A stretch of 64,000 nucleotides of DNA from Fervidibacillus halotolerans. Its GTDB lineage: Bacteria > Bacillota > Bacilli > Bacillales > Caldibacillaceae. This document shows positions 34,569 to 43,629 of the stretch, piece by piece (the stretch's first letter is position 1; every line of letters begins with the position of its first letter). The notes beneath the pieces were generated by a model. That model worked only from the letters and a program-made list of their open reading frames with translations. It was not told the DNA's origin and ran no database searches. The position numbers and the translations under genes were made by a program. The stretch covers positions 1,514,771-1,578,770 of the forward strand of contig NZ_CP106877.1 in the NCBI RefSeq assembly GCF_026547205.1. The letters are read 5' to 3'.

Positions 34569-36656
34569 TTAATCCTCTTCTGTAACGTTTATTTCCTCAT
34601 CTTCTGTAGTGGAAGTATCCGATTGCTCCACATCTTCCTTCATTCTCTTCTCCTTCAAATCGAAATACGTTCGTAAAACACGTCGACTGATGACATTGGC
34701 AATCGAATACCGTGATCGGGTTCCTTCAAAATACGCATTCGGTGCAACGACCGCAATCGCCACCTCAGGATCATCGTATGGTGCAAAGCCGACGAATGTT
34801 AAATTTTCTGTCCGCCTTCCTTTTCCATCATACGTTTGGGCCGTCCCCGTTTTTCCCGCCAAATCATATGGCTCATTCGCAAAATAATATCTTGCCGTCC
34901 CTTGTGAGCCATGGGTAACGAGCCAAAATCCTTCTTTAACCCGGTCAATCCATTCCTCTTTCATATCTACCCGATTTAAAACGACCGGCTTAAATTCTTC
35001 GACAATCGGGCCTAATTCGTCACTGTTCGTATTCGGTTCACGAATTTCCTTCACAAGTTGAGGCTTCATCCGATACCCTCCGTTGGCGATCGTCGATACG
35101 TATTGGGCTAATTGAATCGGCGTGTACGTATCTAGCTGACCGAAACCGTAATAAAGAAGACTTCCTGGTTCAGTCGCTTTTACTGTTCCTTTGATCCCGG
35201 TCGCCTCATTTGGAAAGCCGATACCCGTTTCAACACCTAATCCGAACTGGGCGAAATATTTGCGCATCACATCAATTTGACTCGTATCAATAATTAGGGG
35301 ACCACCCGGTGTATACGTTCCTCCGGCGATCGCTAAAGCAATCTTTGCCATATAAACGTTCGATGATCTTTCCAAAGCTTTTAAATCAGTGATAGACCCC
35401 ATAGTAGAAACAGAAGAGATCGTAACATTGCCTTTAAATCGCATGACCTCATCTCGTAGTACCGTTCCCGCGGAAATAACCCCCGTTTCATATCCCATCA
35501 ATACCGTTGCCCCTTTGACCACAGAACCGGGAACGAAGGCATATGTAAACGTACCGTTCGAATAATCAATAAAATCCTTTTCCTCACGATTATATTGTTT
35601 TCCTGCCAATGTCAAAATTTCGCCCGTCTTCGGATTCATGACGACGACAAAGGCACTGTCAAAGGTTTCCGTATTTGGATATTCAATCATCGTTAAAATT
35701 TCTTCTTGAATGATTTTTTCGACCTCTGCCTGTAATTCCATATCGATTGTTAAGACGACATCATACCCGCTTTTCCCTTCGGATAAAATCTCGGTATCGA
35801 CCACATTCCCACTTCGGTCGGTCACCGTTTTTACGACAGATTTCTGTCCTTGAAGAACTTGTTCCAACATTTCTTCCAAATAGCTCGTACCGACCCGATC
35901 ATTTAATTTATACCCCATAGACGTATAATAGTTCGCCTTTTCCGCAGGGATATTTTTCACACTTCCTAATAAATGAAAGGTTTTATCGTAAGTTTTTTCC
36001 CGCTCCCAATCGATGGTAATATCGACTCCAGGAAGGTCGCTTAAATGTTCACTCACAAGAGCATACTCTTCATCTGTTACACCTTCATTTTTCACGATAG
36101 ACGGTGTCAAGGCCGGTGCTCGATACAATTTCCAATAAATACTAGCTAAGTTTAAGTCGACTTCCTTTAAATCTTCTTCAGTTATTCGAGATAGTTTTAA
36201 TTGGTAAATTTCCTTGTCATTTAAATTTCTTTTCTCTTCTTCCGTTACCTTTTCGTCACCCCTGTTGTTTTCCAAAAGCCAAAGATCTTTCAATTCCCTT
36301 GTTGTCACCTTTTCCTTATCATCTCCCATATCAATCAATTCCGTTAATTTTTTCGCGACCTCTAGCAATTCCTTCGGCTGGGGATTAATTGTGGGCGTAT
36401 ATGTAATCGCTTTTCTCGGCGTGTTATAGGCAATCTTTTCATAATTCCGATCGTAAATTTCTCCCCGTGGTACAGCACTGCTTACGGATATTTCATCCGT
36501 TTGTTCGACTTGCTTCCGATAATTCTCTCCCTGAACAATTTGGACAATGCCAAGTCGGAGAATCAATACGGAAAATAAAAGAAAAACGATAAAAAATAAT
36601 ATATTCATCCTAACGGGGACATGACTTTTCTTTTTTCTCTTTTGCTTTTTTTTCAA
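34569..36656 (-). CDS. pbpA: penicillin-binding protein 2 (class B transpeptidase)
   Basis: A 695-residue PBP with a basic N-terminus, one transmembrane anchor (about 18-42), a pedestal domain and a transpeptidase domain. The active-site SVVK is at about 378-381 (FVPGSVVKGATV), the second motif is SSN (ERSSNVYMAK) and the third KTGT (LAGKTGTAQTY). In B. subtilis PbpA (YqgF) supports rod-shaped growth and spore outgrowth. The C-terminus is an acidic tail. Translation starts at a TTG with AGGGA seven bases upstream. It follows the yqgE-like transporter gene on the same strand with a 149-bp gap. Confidence 0.93.
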   Translation of the reverse strand: MKKKQKRKKKSHVPVRMNILFFIVFLLFSVLILRLGIVQIVQGENYRKQVEQTDEISVSSAVPRGEIYDRNYEKIAYNTPRKAITYTPTINPQPKELLEVAKKLTELIDMGDDKEKVTTRELKDLWLLENNRGDEKVTEEEKRNLNDKEIYQLKLSRITEEDLKEVDLNLASIYWKLYRAPALTPSIVKNEGVTDEEYALVSEHLSDLPGVDITIDWEREKTYDKTFHLLGSVKNIPAEKANYYTSMGYKLNDRVGTSYLEEMLEQVLQGQKSVVKTVTDRSGNVVDTEILSEGKSGYDVVLTIDMELQAEVEKIIQEEILTMIEYPNTETFDSAFVVVMNPKTGEILTLAGKQYNREEKDFIDYSNGTFTYAFVPGSVVKGATVLMGYETGVISAGTVLRDEVMRFKGNVTISSVSTMGSITDLKALERSSNVYMAKIALAIAGGTYTPGGPLIIDTSQIDVMRKYFAQFGLGVETGIGFPNEATGIKGTVKATEPGSLLYYGFGQLDTYTPIQLAQYVSTIANGGYRMKPQLVKEIREPNTNSDELGPIVEEFKPVVLNRVDMKEEWIDRVKEGFWLVTHGSQGTARYYFANEPYDLAGKTGTAQTYDGKGRRTENLTFVGFAPYDDPEVAIAVVAPNAYFEGTRSRYSIANVISRRVLRTYFDLKEKRMKEDVEQSDTSTTEDEEINVTEED

Positions 36657-36805
36657 CAGACAATCCCTCTTTCCCGTAATACAAGTAATCTACGAGCCTA
36701 CCATACATATTGTAATAAAAATTCGATCGAATATCCATAGTCCTTTTTACAAGGCATTGGAAGCGGAAAGATTGAAAAATGAGAAAAGGGGAAAAAGGGG
36801 AAGCC

Positions 36806-38032
36806 TTAAAAAGGGGGAGATTCATCCAGATGCACATTTCGGATAAAAACATAAATCAGCAAATAACCGCTTCCAAAAACGACTAATAATATAGGAATCA
36901 CTATCTTAACCGGAAACAAGGAAATGCCGATCAAAAAGGAGAAAATCGATACCATTCGCCCTATATTTAAAAACACTTCCCGTACAACTACATATTCCAC
37001 CCGCATTTCGGCTGCATGTCTACTTTTTCCTATTACATCATATGAAGTGGACAAAAACGGAACGAGGACGATCGGATACGCAAAAGCAATCACACCAGAA
37101 TAAAGCAATAAAAGTGTATAATTCACTTGGAAAATAATGATAAAAATCGACAGGAACAATACCATTCCACCAAACAAAATGGCCGACTTCCGATATCGTT
37201 TTCGAATAAACCGTCCGGAAACATAATATGTAATAAACGATACGAAGGAATGGACAAAGGCAAAAGTACCAAGAGCCATTTCACTACCGGTAACAATGTA
37301 TACGTAAACATTAATAATAAAAGCAAAGATGCCCTCCCTTAATCCTTGGGAAATCGTCGCATTTGTAATCATCTTCCAATTTCGATTTCGCTTTCTTTCT
37401 TTCAGCACCGTTAAAAAGAAATAACGTCCTTCAGCGGAACGTCGTTTCATAAAAAAACTGAGAAGGCTAGCTACAGCGAACAAACCGAGGGAGATGGAGA
37501 ATATAATCATATATCCCGTAAATTGTTCAAACTGAGAAATAATCAATCCTGCCACAATCGGTCCAACCATCCCACCGGCAGAACTTAATACGCCTAAAAA
37601 CCCATTAAAAAAATCCCGATTATCCGGTTCCGTAATCTCAAAGGTTAACACATTGTATGCCAGCCAATAAAAACCGTAACCAGCCCCGAGTAACCCACCG
37701 AGAAAAAACAAATAATTTCCAGCAGAATTTCCACTTAACAACACAGTGACGAAAAAAACAGCTAAAAATACAAGTCCAATCCGAAGCACGACAATTCGAT
37801 CGACTCTTTTGGCAACTTTACCGGCAATAATAAACGTGATGAACTGAATCATTGCTAGTAAAAAATTATAAAACCCTAAGTGAAAAAAATTACCTGTTTT
37901 TTTCCACAAATATACATTCACAAATGTATTCGATAGAGCTACACTTAGTGAATATATTCCTCCGATAGCCAACAATAAACGTAAATCACGGGTTAACCGG
38001 TCCTTAAGGTACCATGTTTTTATTTTCAACAT
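36806..38032 (-). CDS. yqgE: MFS transporter YqgE
   Basis: A 408-residue major facilitator protein with about 12 transmembrane segments and a central charged loop (FFMKRRSAEGRYFFLTVLKE). It corresponds by position to B. subtilis yqgE, upstream of pbpA. The start ATG at 38032 has AAAGGAG eight bases upstream. The substrate is not known. Its ten-residue tail after the last helix is short and polar. Confidence 0.85.
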   Translation of the reverse strand: MLKIKTWYLKDRLTRDLRLLLAIGGIYSLSVALSNTFVNVYLWKKTGNFFHLGFYNFLLAMIQFITFIIAGKVAKRVDRIVVLRIGLVFLAVFFVTVLLSGNSAGNYLFFLGGLLGAGYGFYWLAYNVLTFEITEPDNRDFFNGFLGVLSSAGGMVGPIVAGLIISQFEQFTGYMIIFSISLGLFAVASLLSFFMKRRSAEGRYFFLTVLKERKRNRNWKMITNATISQGLREGIFAFIINVYVYIVTGSEMALGTFAFVHSFVSFITYYVSGRFIRKRYRKSAILFGGMVLFLSIFIIIFQVNYTLLLLYSGVIAFAYPIVLVPFLSTSYDVIGKSRHAAEMRVEYVVVREVFLNIGRMVSIFSFLIGISLFPVKIVIPILLVVFGSGYLLIYVFIRNVHLDESPPF

Positions 38033-38129
38033 TCCAAACGCTCCTTTACAAACGTATTGTTTGTAAAAGGCGATGGAGATATGCAAAAGATACGAGGGAA
38101 AAATGTATGGAAATACCCTTTTCTAAATC

Positions 38130-38160
38130 AATAAAAAAGGCAGGGCATTTCCCCTGCACT
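38130..38160 (-). terminator. terminator of sodA
   Basis: GCAGGG and CCCTGC pair around a short loop; on the minus strand the stem is followed by CTTTTTTATT. It lies 24 bp after the sodA stop. Confidence 0.75.
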
Positions 38161-38183
38161 TTCTGATCATTACAGACGATCAA

Positions 38184-38792
38184 TTATTTTGCTTCAGCGT
38201 ATCGTCTTGACACTTCATCCCAATTAATGACATTCCAAAAGGCGGACACGTATTCAGGACGGCGGTTTTGATATTTCAAATAATAAGCATGTTCCCAAAC
38301 ATCGAGACCTAAAATCGGCGTTTTCCCTTCCATAATCGGGGAATCTTGGTTTGCTGTGCTCATAACTTCTAATTCACCATTATTAACGACAAGCCATGCC
38401 CAACCGGAACCGAATCGTCCAGTCGCAGCTTTCGTGAACGCATCTTTAAATGCATCAAAGCTTCCAAATTTATGATTGATTGCATCGAGCAACTCGCCTG
38501 TTGGTTTACCTCCACCATTTGGCGATAAAATTTGCCAGAAGAAGGAATGATTCGCATGGCCACCACCATTATTTCGAACAGCCGTGCGTACATCTTCAGG
38601 TACTGCATCTAAATTTGAAATCACTTCTTCAACCGTTTTATTCTGAAATTCTGTTTTCCCTTCTAACGCTTTATTTAAATTCGTGATATACGTGTTATGA
38701 TGTTTCGTATGGTGAATTTTCATCGTTTCTGCGTCAATATATGGTTCCAATGCATCATAGGCATACGGTAGAGAAGGTAGTTCGTAAGCCAT
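38184..38792 (-). CDS. sodA: superoxide dismutase (Mn type)
   Basis: A 202-residue Fe/Mn superoxide dismutase. Metal ligands are in [10 protein letters not shown] (His), NHSFFW (His) and [10 protein letters not shown] (Asp and His). [16 protein letters not shown] fits the manganese form. AAAGGAGG precedes the ATG. It is monocistronic with its own promoter and terminator. It detoxifies superoxide in the cytosol. Confidence 0.97.
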   Translation of the reverse strand: MAYELPSLPYAYDALEPYIDAETMKIHHTKHHNTYITNLNKALEGKTEFQNKTVEEVISNLDAVPEDVRTAVRNNGGGHANHSFFWQILSPNGGGKPTGELLDAINHKFGSFDAFKDAFTKAATGRFGSGWAWLVVNNGELEVMSTANQDSPIMEGKTPILGLDVWEHAYYLKYQNRRPEYVSAFWNVINWDEVSRRYAEAK

Positions 38793-38836
38793 AGATATTC
38801 CTCCTTTTTAATAAGTTATGTACCAATTACAACTTT

Positions 38837-38865
38837 AGGATACCAAAAGGACCATACTTTTTCAA
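38837..38865 (-). promoter_or_regulatory. sigma-A promoter of sodA
   Basis: Minus-strand TTGAAA (38860-38865) and TATCCT (38837-38842) with a 17-bp spacer lie about 45 bp upstream of sodA. Confidence 0.55.
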
Positions 38866-39051
38866 ATAAACCGCCTAATTTTTTTCACCCTTTATCTATT
38901 GACATATTTAAATTTATATGATTAATAAAATCCCCGAAATGGATATTCGGGGATTGATTATAACGAATGATTGCATGATTCATTCACTTATGGAAGGAAT
39001 GATGTTATTTTTTTAGAAAAGCGGGAATCCTTTCGCCGATTATGGATATGT

Positions 39052-39177
39052 TTACATCGTTGATACGTTTGCTTGTTCCCCTTCCTTTTCTCCGAGAATC
39101 GATTCGGCAATATTTACCGAATGATCGCCGATCCTTTCTAAATTAATGACGAGGTCGACGAAAACAATTCCAGCCTG
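39052..39177 (-). pseudogene. in-frame continuation of the Na/Pi cotransporter gene after an internal TGA
   Basis: Directly after the TGA at 39178-39180 the same frame continues QAGIVFVDLVINLERIGDHS, then VNIAESILGEKEG, to a TAA at 39052. This is the conserved end of the C-terminal PhoU-like domain in this transporter family. The coding sense is intact, so the stop is recent, is read through, or is a sequencing error. Confidence 0.75.
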
Positions 39178-40713
39178 TCAGTCACAAATTCCTTCATTCG
39201 TTCGTAAAATATGCCGCTTCCGTAATTTTCTTTCCATTTGGTCGATTTTTTCTTCCTTACAAACAACCGAATTCGCCTTACCTTTATCGTTTTGATCGAG
39301 GGCTTCGATTACTTCTGTAACAGTTGATAAGACAAGATCGAACATTTCTTCAATATCCTTAAGGGCATATTCAGATAATTTTACCTTATTATTGATCTTG
39401 TATTCCGTTAATTCAACCATGTTTTCAAAATGATCACCGATTCGTTCAATATCTCGAACCGTATCCATTAACGTTGTATGCATTTGTGACTCGTGTGGCA
39501 ATAGGGAAGCAGACGACAATGCGATTAAATAATCGGTAATTTTATGATCCAAATTATTAATCGCATCTTCCAACGACATCGCTACCTCTGCATGTTTCAT
39601 TTGACCTGTCAATAAATAACTTCGCGATTGTTCCAATCCTTTTATCGCCAATTTCCCCATCCGGATGACTTCTTCCTTTGCTGCAGCTAAGGCGATGGAT
39701 GGTGACTGGGTGATGAAGTTCGGATCCAACTGTTTAATTTTATAATCGACAAAGGAATCTTCTCCAGGAATTACCTTCGTCACAAACAGTGCTAAATATC
39801 CGATAAAGGGTAATTGGATAAGGGTATTCGTCACATTAAATAAGCCATGGGCAAAAGCTATCGTCATCTTATCATTCAAATCAAGGAATTCTTGTAAAAA
39901 TAAAACGATTTCCGTAAACGGATGAAGCAAAAGTAAAAAAACAGTAGTCCCTAATAGGTTAAAGACGACATGACTTAATGCAGCCCGTTTTGCTGCAATA
40001 CTCGCTCCAATCGCTGCCAAAATGGCCGTAATTGTCGTTCCAATATTATCCCCAAACAATACCGGTAATGCAGCATTTAAATCCAATAAGCCATCCGCAT
40101 ACAAACCTTGCAATATTCCGATCGTTGCACTCGAACTTTGTACGGCAACGGTAAAGATTGTACCGACAATGACCCCGAGGACCGGAATGTGACTCATATT
40201 GACGGTTAAATCATGGAATAGTTGGAAATCCCGTAACGGTTTCATCCCGTCACTCATCAGTTCTAAGCCGAGAAAAAGAGCTCCGAAGCCAAACAGCACT
40301 TGACCCACGTAATGGATCTTCTTATTTTTGAAGAAAAACAGTAAAAATGAACCTGATGCCATAATCGGTAAAGCGTAGGCACCGACGTCAAAACCGATGA
40401 TAAAAGCGGTAATCGTCGTTCCAATATTCGCCCCCATAATAACGCCGATCGCTTGACGCAAATTCATAAACCCTGCACTGACTAAACCGACAGTAATGAC
40501 CGTTGTTGCCGAACTACTTTGAATAAGAACGGTGACGACAATCCCCGCTAAAACCCCCATGAGCGGATTGGTCGTAAATGTATCTAAAATATCCCGGAGC
40601 CTGTCCCCTGCGGATTTTTGCAACCCCTCTCCCATCGCTTTTATTCCGAATAAAAAAATTCCTAAACCGCCGATAAACTCAAAAATCATCTGCTGAACAT
40701 CCATATCATTCAT
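39178..40713 (-). CDS. Na/Pi cotransporter family protein, C-terminus cut by an in-frame TGA
   Basis: A 511-residue protein with an N-terminal transport domain of two inverted Na/Pi repeats (TVLIQSSSATTVITVGLVSA and TVAVQSSSATIGILQGLY hold the QSSSAT signature) and a C-terminal PhoU-like domain. Other helical features are GIFLFGIKAMGEGLQ and FGDNIGTTITA. It likely imports phosphate with sodium. The frame stops at TGA (39178) but the missing end of the PhoU domain is encoded in frame just beyond. The transport core is complete, so the shorter protein may function. GGGG lies four bases before the ATG. A Pho-box-like array lies upstream. Confidence 0.88.
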   Translation of the reverse strand: MNDMDVQQMIFEFIGGLGIFLFGIKAMGEGLQKSAGDRLRDILDTFTTNPLMGVLAGIVVTVLIQSSSATTVITVGLVSAGFMNLRQAIGVIMGANIGTTITAFIIGFDVGAYALPIMASGSFLLFFFKNKKIHYVGQVLFGFGALFLGLELMSDGMKPLRDFQLFHDLTVNMSHIPVLGVIVGTIFTVAVQSSSATIGILQGLYADGLLDLNAALPVLFGDNIGTTITAILAAIGASIAAKRAALSHVVFNLLGTTVFLLLLHPFTEIVLFLQEFLDLNDKMTIAFAHGLFNVTNTLIQLPFIGYLALFVTKVIPGEDSFVDYKIKQLDPNFITQSPSIALAAAKEEVIRMGKLAIKGLEQSRSYLLTGQMKHAEVAMSLEDAINNLDHKITDYLIALSSASLLPHESQMHTTLMDTVRDIERIGDHFENMVELTEYKINNKVKLSEYALKDIEEMFDLVLSTVTEVIEALDQNDKGKANSVVCKEEKIDQMERKLRKRHILRTNEGICD

Positions 40714-40758
40714 TCAACCCCTGCTAGTTAATATCGACATTTTTCGAAACCCGATACA

Positions 40759-40787
40759 ATTATGGCGAAAAGGAAGAAAAAAGTAAA
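40759..40787 (-). promoter_or_regulatory. candidate promoter of the Na/Pi cotransporter gene
   Basis: Minus-strand TTTACT (40782-40787) and CATAAT (40759-40764) are 17 bp apart, about 45 bp before the start codon and just downstream of the Pho-box-like repeats. Confidence 0.5.
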
Positions 40788-40803
40788 TATATTTTTTATG
40801 AAA

Positions 40804-40860
40804 TTTACACTGACTTTACAATCTCGTTTATTATTACATTTTTATTACAAATATATTACA
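40804..40860 (+). promoter_or_regulatory. PhoP-box-like direct repeats
   Basis: Five hexamers of the TTNACA type occur on the plus strand: TTTACA at 40804 and 40815, ATTACA at 40833, 40844 and 40855. Spacing within the two groups is exactly 11 bp, as in Bacillus Pho boxes; an 18-bp step separates the groups. They lie between the divergent Na/Pi gene and yqfZ. The hexamers run toward yqfZ rather than toward the Na/Pi gene, which is atypical. Confidence 0.45.
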
Positions 40861-40979
40861 AAAGGGATACGTTGTTACTTTCGATTCAATCCATTCTTTC
40901 ATTTTCTTCTCATAAAAAGATAGATCCAAAAATAGAATAGAATGAAAAGGGAAAAGCAGGATTTGAAGGAGGAAATGGA

Positions 40980-41300
40980 ATGAAACGATTAGCGGGTGTA
41001 TTTTTCTTTCTTTTATGTATCGTGGCATTGTACGCCGATTTAAAATTCGGGACTTTACCTTCAAACATCGCAAAGGAACAGATCGGGGTAGAGGCAGAAA
41101 CAATCCCCTTTAAAGAAATGATGGTAAGACGTGGCGATACGGTTTTATCGATTATGGAAAGGCAAGGGGGTTTTCCAAACGTACCATTAGATCAAATTGT
41201 ACACGATTTTACTCGTTTAAACGATGGTTTAACACCTGAAGAAATTAAGCCTGGCAATTTTTATAAATTCCCCATTTATGACTTACCAGATTCCGATTAA
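40980..41300 (+). CDS. yqfZ: LysM-like membrane-anchored protein YqfZ
   Basis: A 106-residue protein with an N-terminal signal anchor (LAGVFFFLLCIVALYADL) and a LysM-like module (MVRRGDTVLSIMERQGGFPN, then FTRLNDGLTPEEIKPGNFYK). AGGAGG lies upstream of the ATG. It precedes ispG as in B. subtilis. It is probably exported and may contact peptidoglycan. No function is established. Confidence 0.85.
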   Translation: MKRLAGVFFFLLCIVALYADLKFGTLPSNIAKEQIGVEAETIPFKEMMVRRGDTVLSIMERQGGFPNVPLDQIVHDFTRLNDGLTPEEIKPGNFYKFPIYDLPDSD

Positions 41301-41380
41301 CTACTCCAGTTTTCTCTATTTTTTTAGGTCAAGTTAAATTTCCATTTCCCTTCTCATAGCAGAATGGATTTCCATTTCCC

Positions 41381-41410
41381 TTGATATTCCCATTCAATCA
41401 TTGATAAAAT
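41381..41410 (+). promoter_or_regulatory. promoter of ispG
   Basis: TTGATA (41381-41386) and TAAAAT (41405-41410) with an 18-bp spacer lie about 45 bp before the ispG start. Confidence 0.55.
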
Positions 41411-41455
41411 AGATAAGAAATGTATTGGAATCCACTGTAAAGGGAGAGAAATGTA

Positions 41456-42553
41456 TTGGGTGAAATTACTCATCGTACAAATACACGGCCCGTCCGTGTC
41501 GGAAATTTAACCATTGGTGGAAGTAACCAACTTTATATACAAAGTATGACTACAACGAAAACCGACGATGTTGAAGCGACCGTGGAACAAATTCACAGAT
41601 TAGAAGAAGCCGGTTGCCAAATCGTAAGGGTAGCGGTACCGGACGAACGGGCTGCAAAAGCCATTCCTGATATTAAAAAGCGAATCCATATTCCCCTTGT
41701 GGCAGATATCCATTTCGATTACCGCCTTGCATTATTGGCGATGGACGGTGGTATCGATAAAATTCGAATCAACCCGGGAAATATCGGACGCCGGGAAAAA
41801 GTAGAGGCCGTCGTCAATCGAGCAAAAAAGGGTGGCATTCCGATTCGGATCGGTGTCAATGCCGGTTCTTTGGAAAAACGGATTTTAGAAAAATATGGTT
41901 ATCCAACTGCAGACGGAATGGTTGAAAGTGCTCTACATCATATAAAAATTTTAGAAGATCTAGATTTCCATGATATTATCGTATCATTAAAGGCATCGAA
42001 TGTCCCCCTTGCCATCGAAGCCTATGAAAAAGCGGCAATGGCATTCGACTATCCTCTTCATTTAGGGATTACCGAATCTGGAACTCTTTTTGCCGGTACT
42101 GTTAAAAGCGCAGCCGGATTAGGTGCGATTTTAAGCAAAGGAATCGGAAATACCCTCCGTATTTCTTTAAGTGCAGATCCGGTGGAAGAGGTGAAAGTTG
42201 CTCGAGAATTGTTAAAATCATTCGGTTTGGCCTCCAACGCCGCAACGCTCATCTCATGTCCGACATGCGGGCGAATCGAAATCGATTTAATTAAAATTGC
42301 CAATGAAGTGGAAGAATATATCCAATCGATTAAAGCGCCCATTAAAGTTGCTGTACTTGGATGTGCAGTAAATGGTCCAGGAGAGGCGAGGGAAGCAGAT
42401 ATCGGTATTGCCGGCGCTCGGGGAGAAGGACTACTATTTCGCAAGGGAAAAATCGTCCGAAAAGTACCAGAGGAAATTATGGTCGATGAATTGAAAAAGG
42501 AAATCGATTTATTGGCTGAAGAGTATTTACAAAAAGAAACCAACGAAAATTGA
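41456..42553 (+). CDS. ispG: 4-hydroxy-3-methylbut-2-en-1-yl diphosphate synthase (flavodoxin)
   Basis: A 365-residue Fe-S enzyme of the MEP isoprenoid pathway that converts MEcPP to HMBPP. Conserved regions are [32 protein letters not shown] and IRINPGNIG. The [4Fe-4S] cysteines lie in ISCPTCGR and [12 protein letters not shown]. It starts at a TTG with GGGAGAG upstream. The next MEP step, IspH, is also in this window at 48855. Confidence 0.96.
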   Translation: MGEITHRTNTRPVRVGNLTIGGSNQLYIQSMTTTKTDDVEATVEQIHRLEEAGCQIVRVAVPDERAAKAIPDIKKRIHIPLVADIHFDYRLALLAMDGGIDKIRINPGNIGRREKVEAVVNRAKKGGIPIRIGVNAGSLEKRILEKYGYPTADGMVESALHHIKILEDLDFHDIIVSLKASNVPLAIEAYEKAAMAFDYPLHLGITESGTLFAGTVKSAAGLGAILSKGIGNTLRISLSADPVEEVKVARELLKSFGLASNAATLISCPTCGRIEIDLIKIANEVEEYIQSIKAPIKVAVLGCAVNGPGEAREADIGIAGARGEGLLFRKGKIVRKVPEEIMVDELKKEIDLLAEEYLQKETNEN

Positions 42554-42554
42554 A

Positions 42555-42585
42555 AGAGGCCCCGTTTTATGGGGCCTTTCACTTT
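42555..42585. terminator. terminator between ispG and yqfX
   Basis: AGGCCCC and GGGGCCT pair around a 7-base A/T loop between convergent genes, with TTTCACTTT after it on the plus strand. Confidence 0.82.
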
Positions 42586-42614
42586 AAATATTCCCTAATT
42601 GTTACGTTAATGGG

Positions 42615-42935
42615 TTAGAAAAAAATATTGCCGATTATCGATAGCGCACCGATTACAATCGCTGTTGTTGCAAGACCGGCTACTCCACGATTTCTTGCCA
42701 TAACCCCGAAGATGATTCCTCCCGTTCCAAATAGCACAGGAGCAGTAAATAAGGACAGAAGGGAAAAAAGAAGGGCGATATAACCCAATCCTCGACTCGA
42801 TGACCAAGCTGTCGATTGACCTTTTTCCTCGTATACATCAATTGCATCAGTTGTAATGTATTCCTTACCGATTTCTTCTTCAAGATGATCCGCAAAATGC
42901 TCGGATTGGAACCTTTCCCTCTCTTCATTATACAT
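42615..42935 (-). CDS. yqfX: YqfX-type small membrane protein
   Basis: A 106-residue protein with an acidic, polar N-terminal half and two transmembrane helices in the C-terminal half (GYIALLFSLLSLFTAPVLFG and GLATTAIVIGALSIIGNIFF), joined by a short basic turn. It matches B. subtilis YqfX in position and character. AGAGAGGG lies upstream of the ATG. Function unknown. Confidence 0.8.
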   Translation of the reverse strand: MYNEERERFQSEHFADHLEEEIGKEYITTDAIDVYEEKGQSTAWSSSRGLGYIALLFSLLSLFTAPVLFGTGGIIFGVMARNRGVAGLATTAIVIGALSIIGNIFF

Positions 42936-43209
42936 CAAGTAAATCCCTCTCTTTCATCTGGGAGCATCTTTAGTATTTGCCACACAAGAGGGATCCAACC
43001 AACCAATTTTTGATTGTTTAAACGAAAATGAATTTCTATTAATGATATACGAAAAAATCTATTCATTCAATTTTTCCAATTGGACTGAGTGTGTACTGCC
43101 GTATGGTTTTTCAATTGAACAAATTGGAATTCCCGTTTTTTACAGCGATAAACTTAGTCAACCATTGGACTGAACTTCAATTACATAATCGTATAAATAA
43201 TAATCAATG

Positions 43210-43629
43210 TTAATGGGTACAATTTTTACAATATCCATAAATTTCAAATTTATGGTCGGAAATAAGATACCCGTCCAATTCCTTCTGAACCTCATCCATC
43301 GGACACGTATGAATTTCCTTCGTTTTCCCGCAAGACAAACAAATAAAATGATGATGGTGATGATGAATCGAACAACGAAAACGGAAATGCTTTTCACCAG
43401 AAAGCTCGGTCATCTCTAAAATTCCAAGATCTGTAAAAAGCGATAAATTCCTGTAAATCGTATCAAAGCTAATATTTGGATAATCACTTTTCAAGTCTTC
43501 CAAAATTTCCTTTGCCGTTACATATCGGTCGGAGTTTTTCAAAAACTCCAACATGTCAATCCGCTTTCCAGTATATTTATATCCTTGATCCTTCAACAAC
43601 TGAACTGCTTCCTTCATATCCAATTTCAT
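43210..43629 (-). CDS. zur: Fur-family zinc uptake regulator Zur
   Basis: A 139-residue Fur-family repressor. The N-terminal winged helix includes DYPNISFDTIYRNLSLFTDL. The C-terminal metal-binding part has the six-His run typical of Zur (SIHHHHHHFICLSCGK) and the structural zinc cysteines CLSC and CKNC. It represses zinc uptake when zinc is sufficient. It is the last gene of znuC-znuB-zur, so it probably regulates its own operon through the Zur-box-like site at 45284. Confidence 0.95.
   Translation of the reverse strand: MKLDMKEAVQLLKDQGYKYTGKRIDMLEFLKNSDRYVTAKEILEDLKSDYPNISFDTIYRNLSLFTDLGILEMTELSGEKHFRFRCSIHHHHHHFICLSCGKTKEIHTCPMDEVQKELDGYLISDHKFEIYGYCKNCTH

Noticed and set aside
43158..43397. 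Open frame antisense or out of frame to the end of zur
   Set aside because: It lies inside zur in another frame; the Zur zinc motifs fix the true frame.
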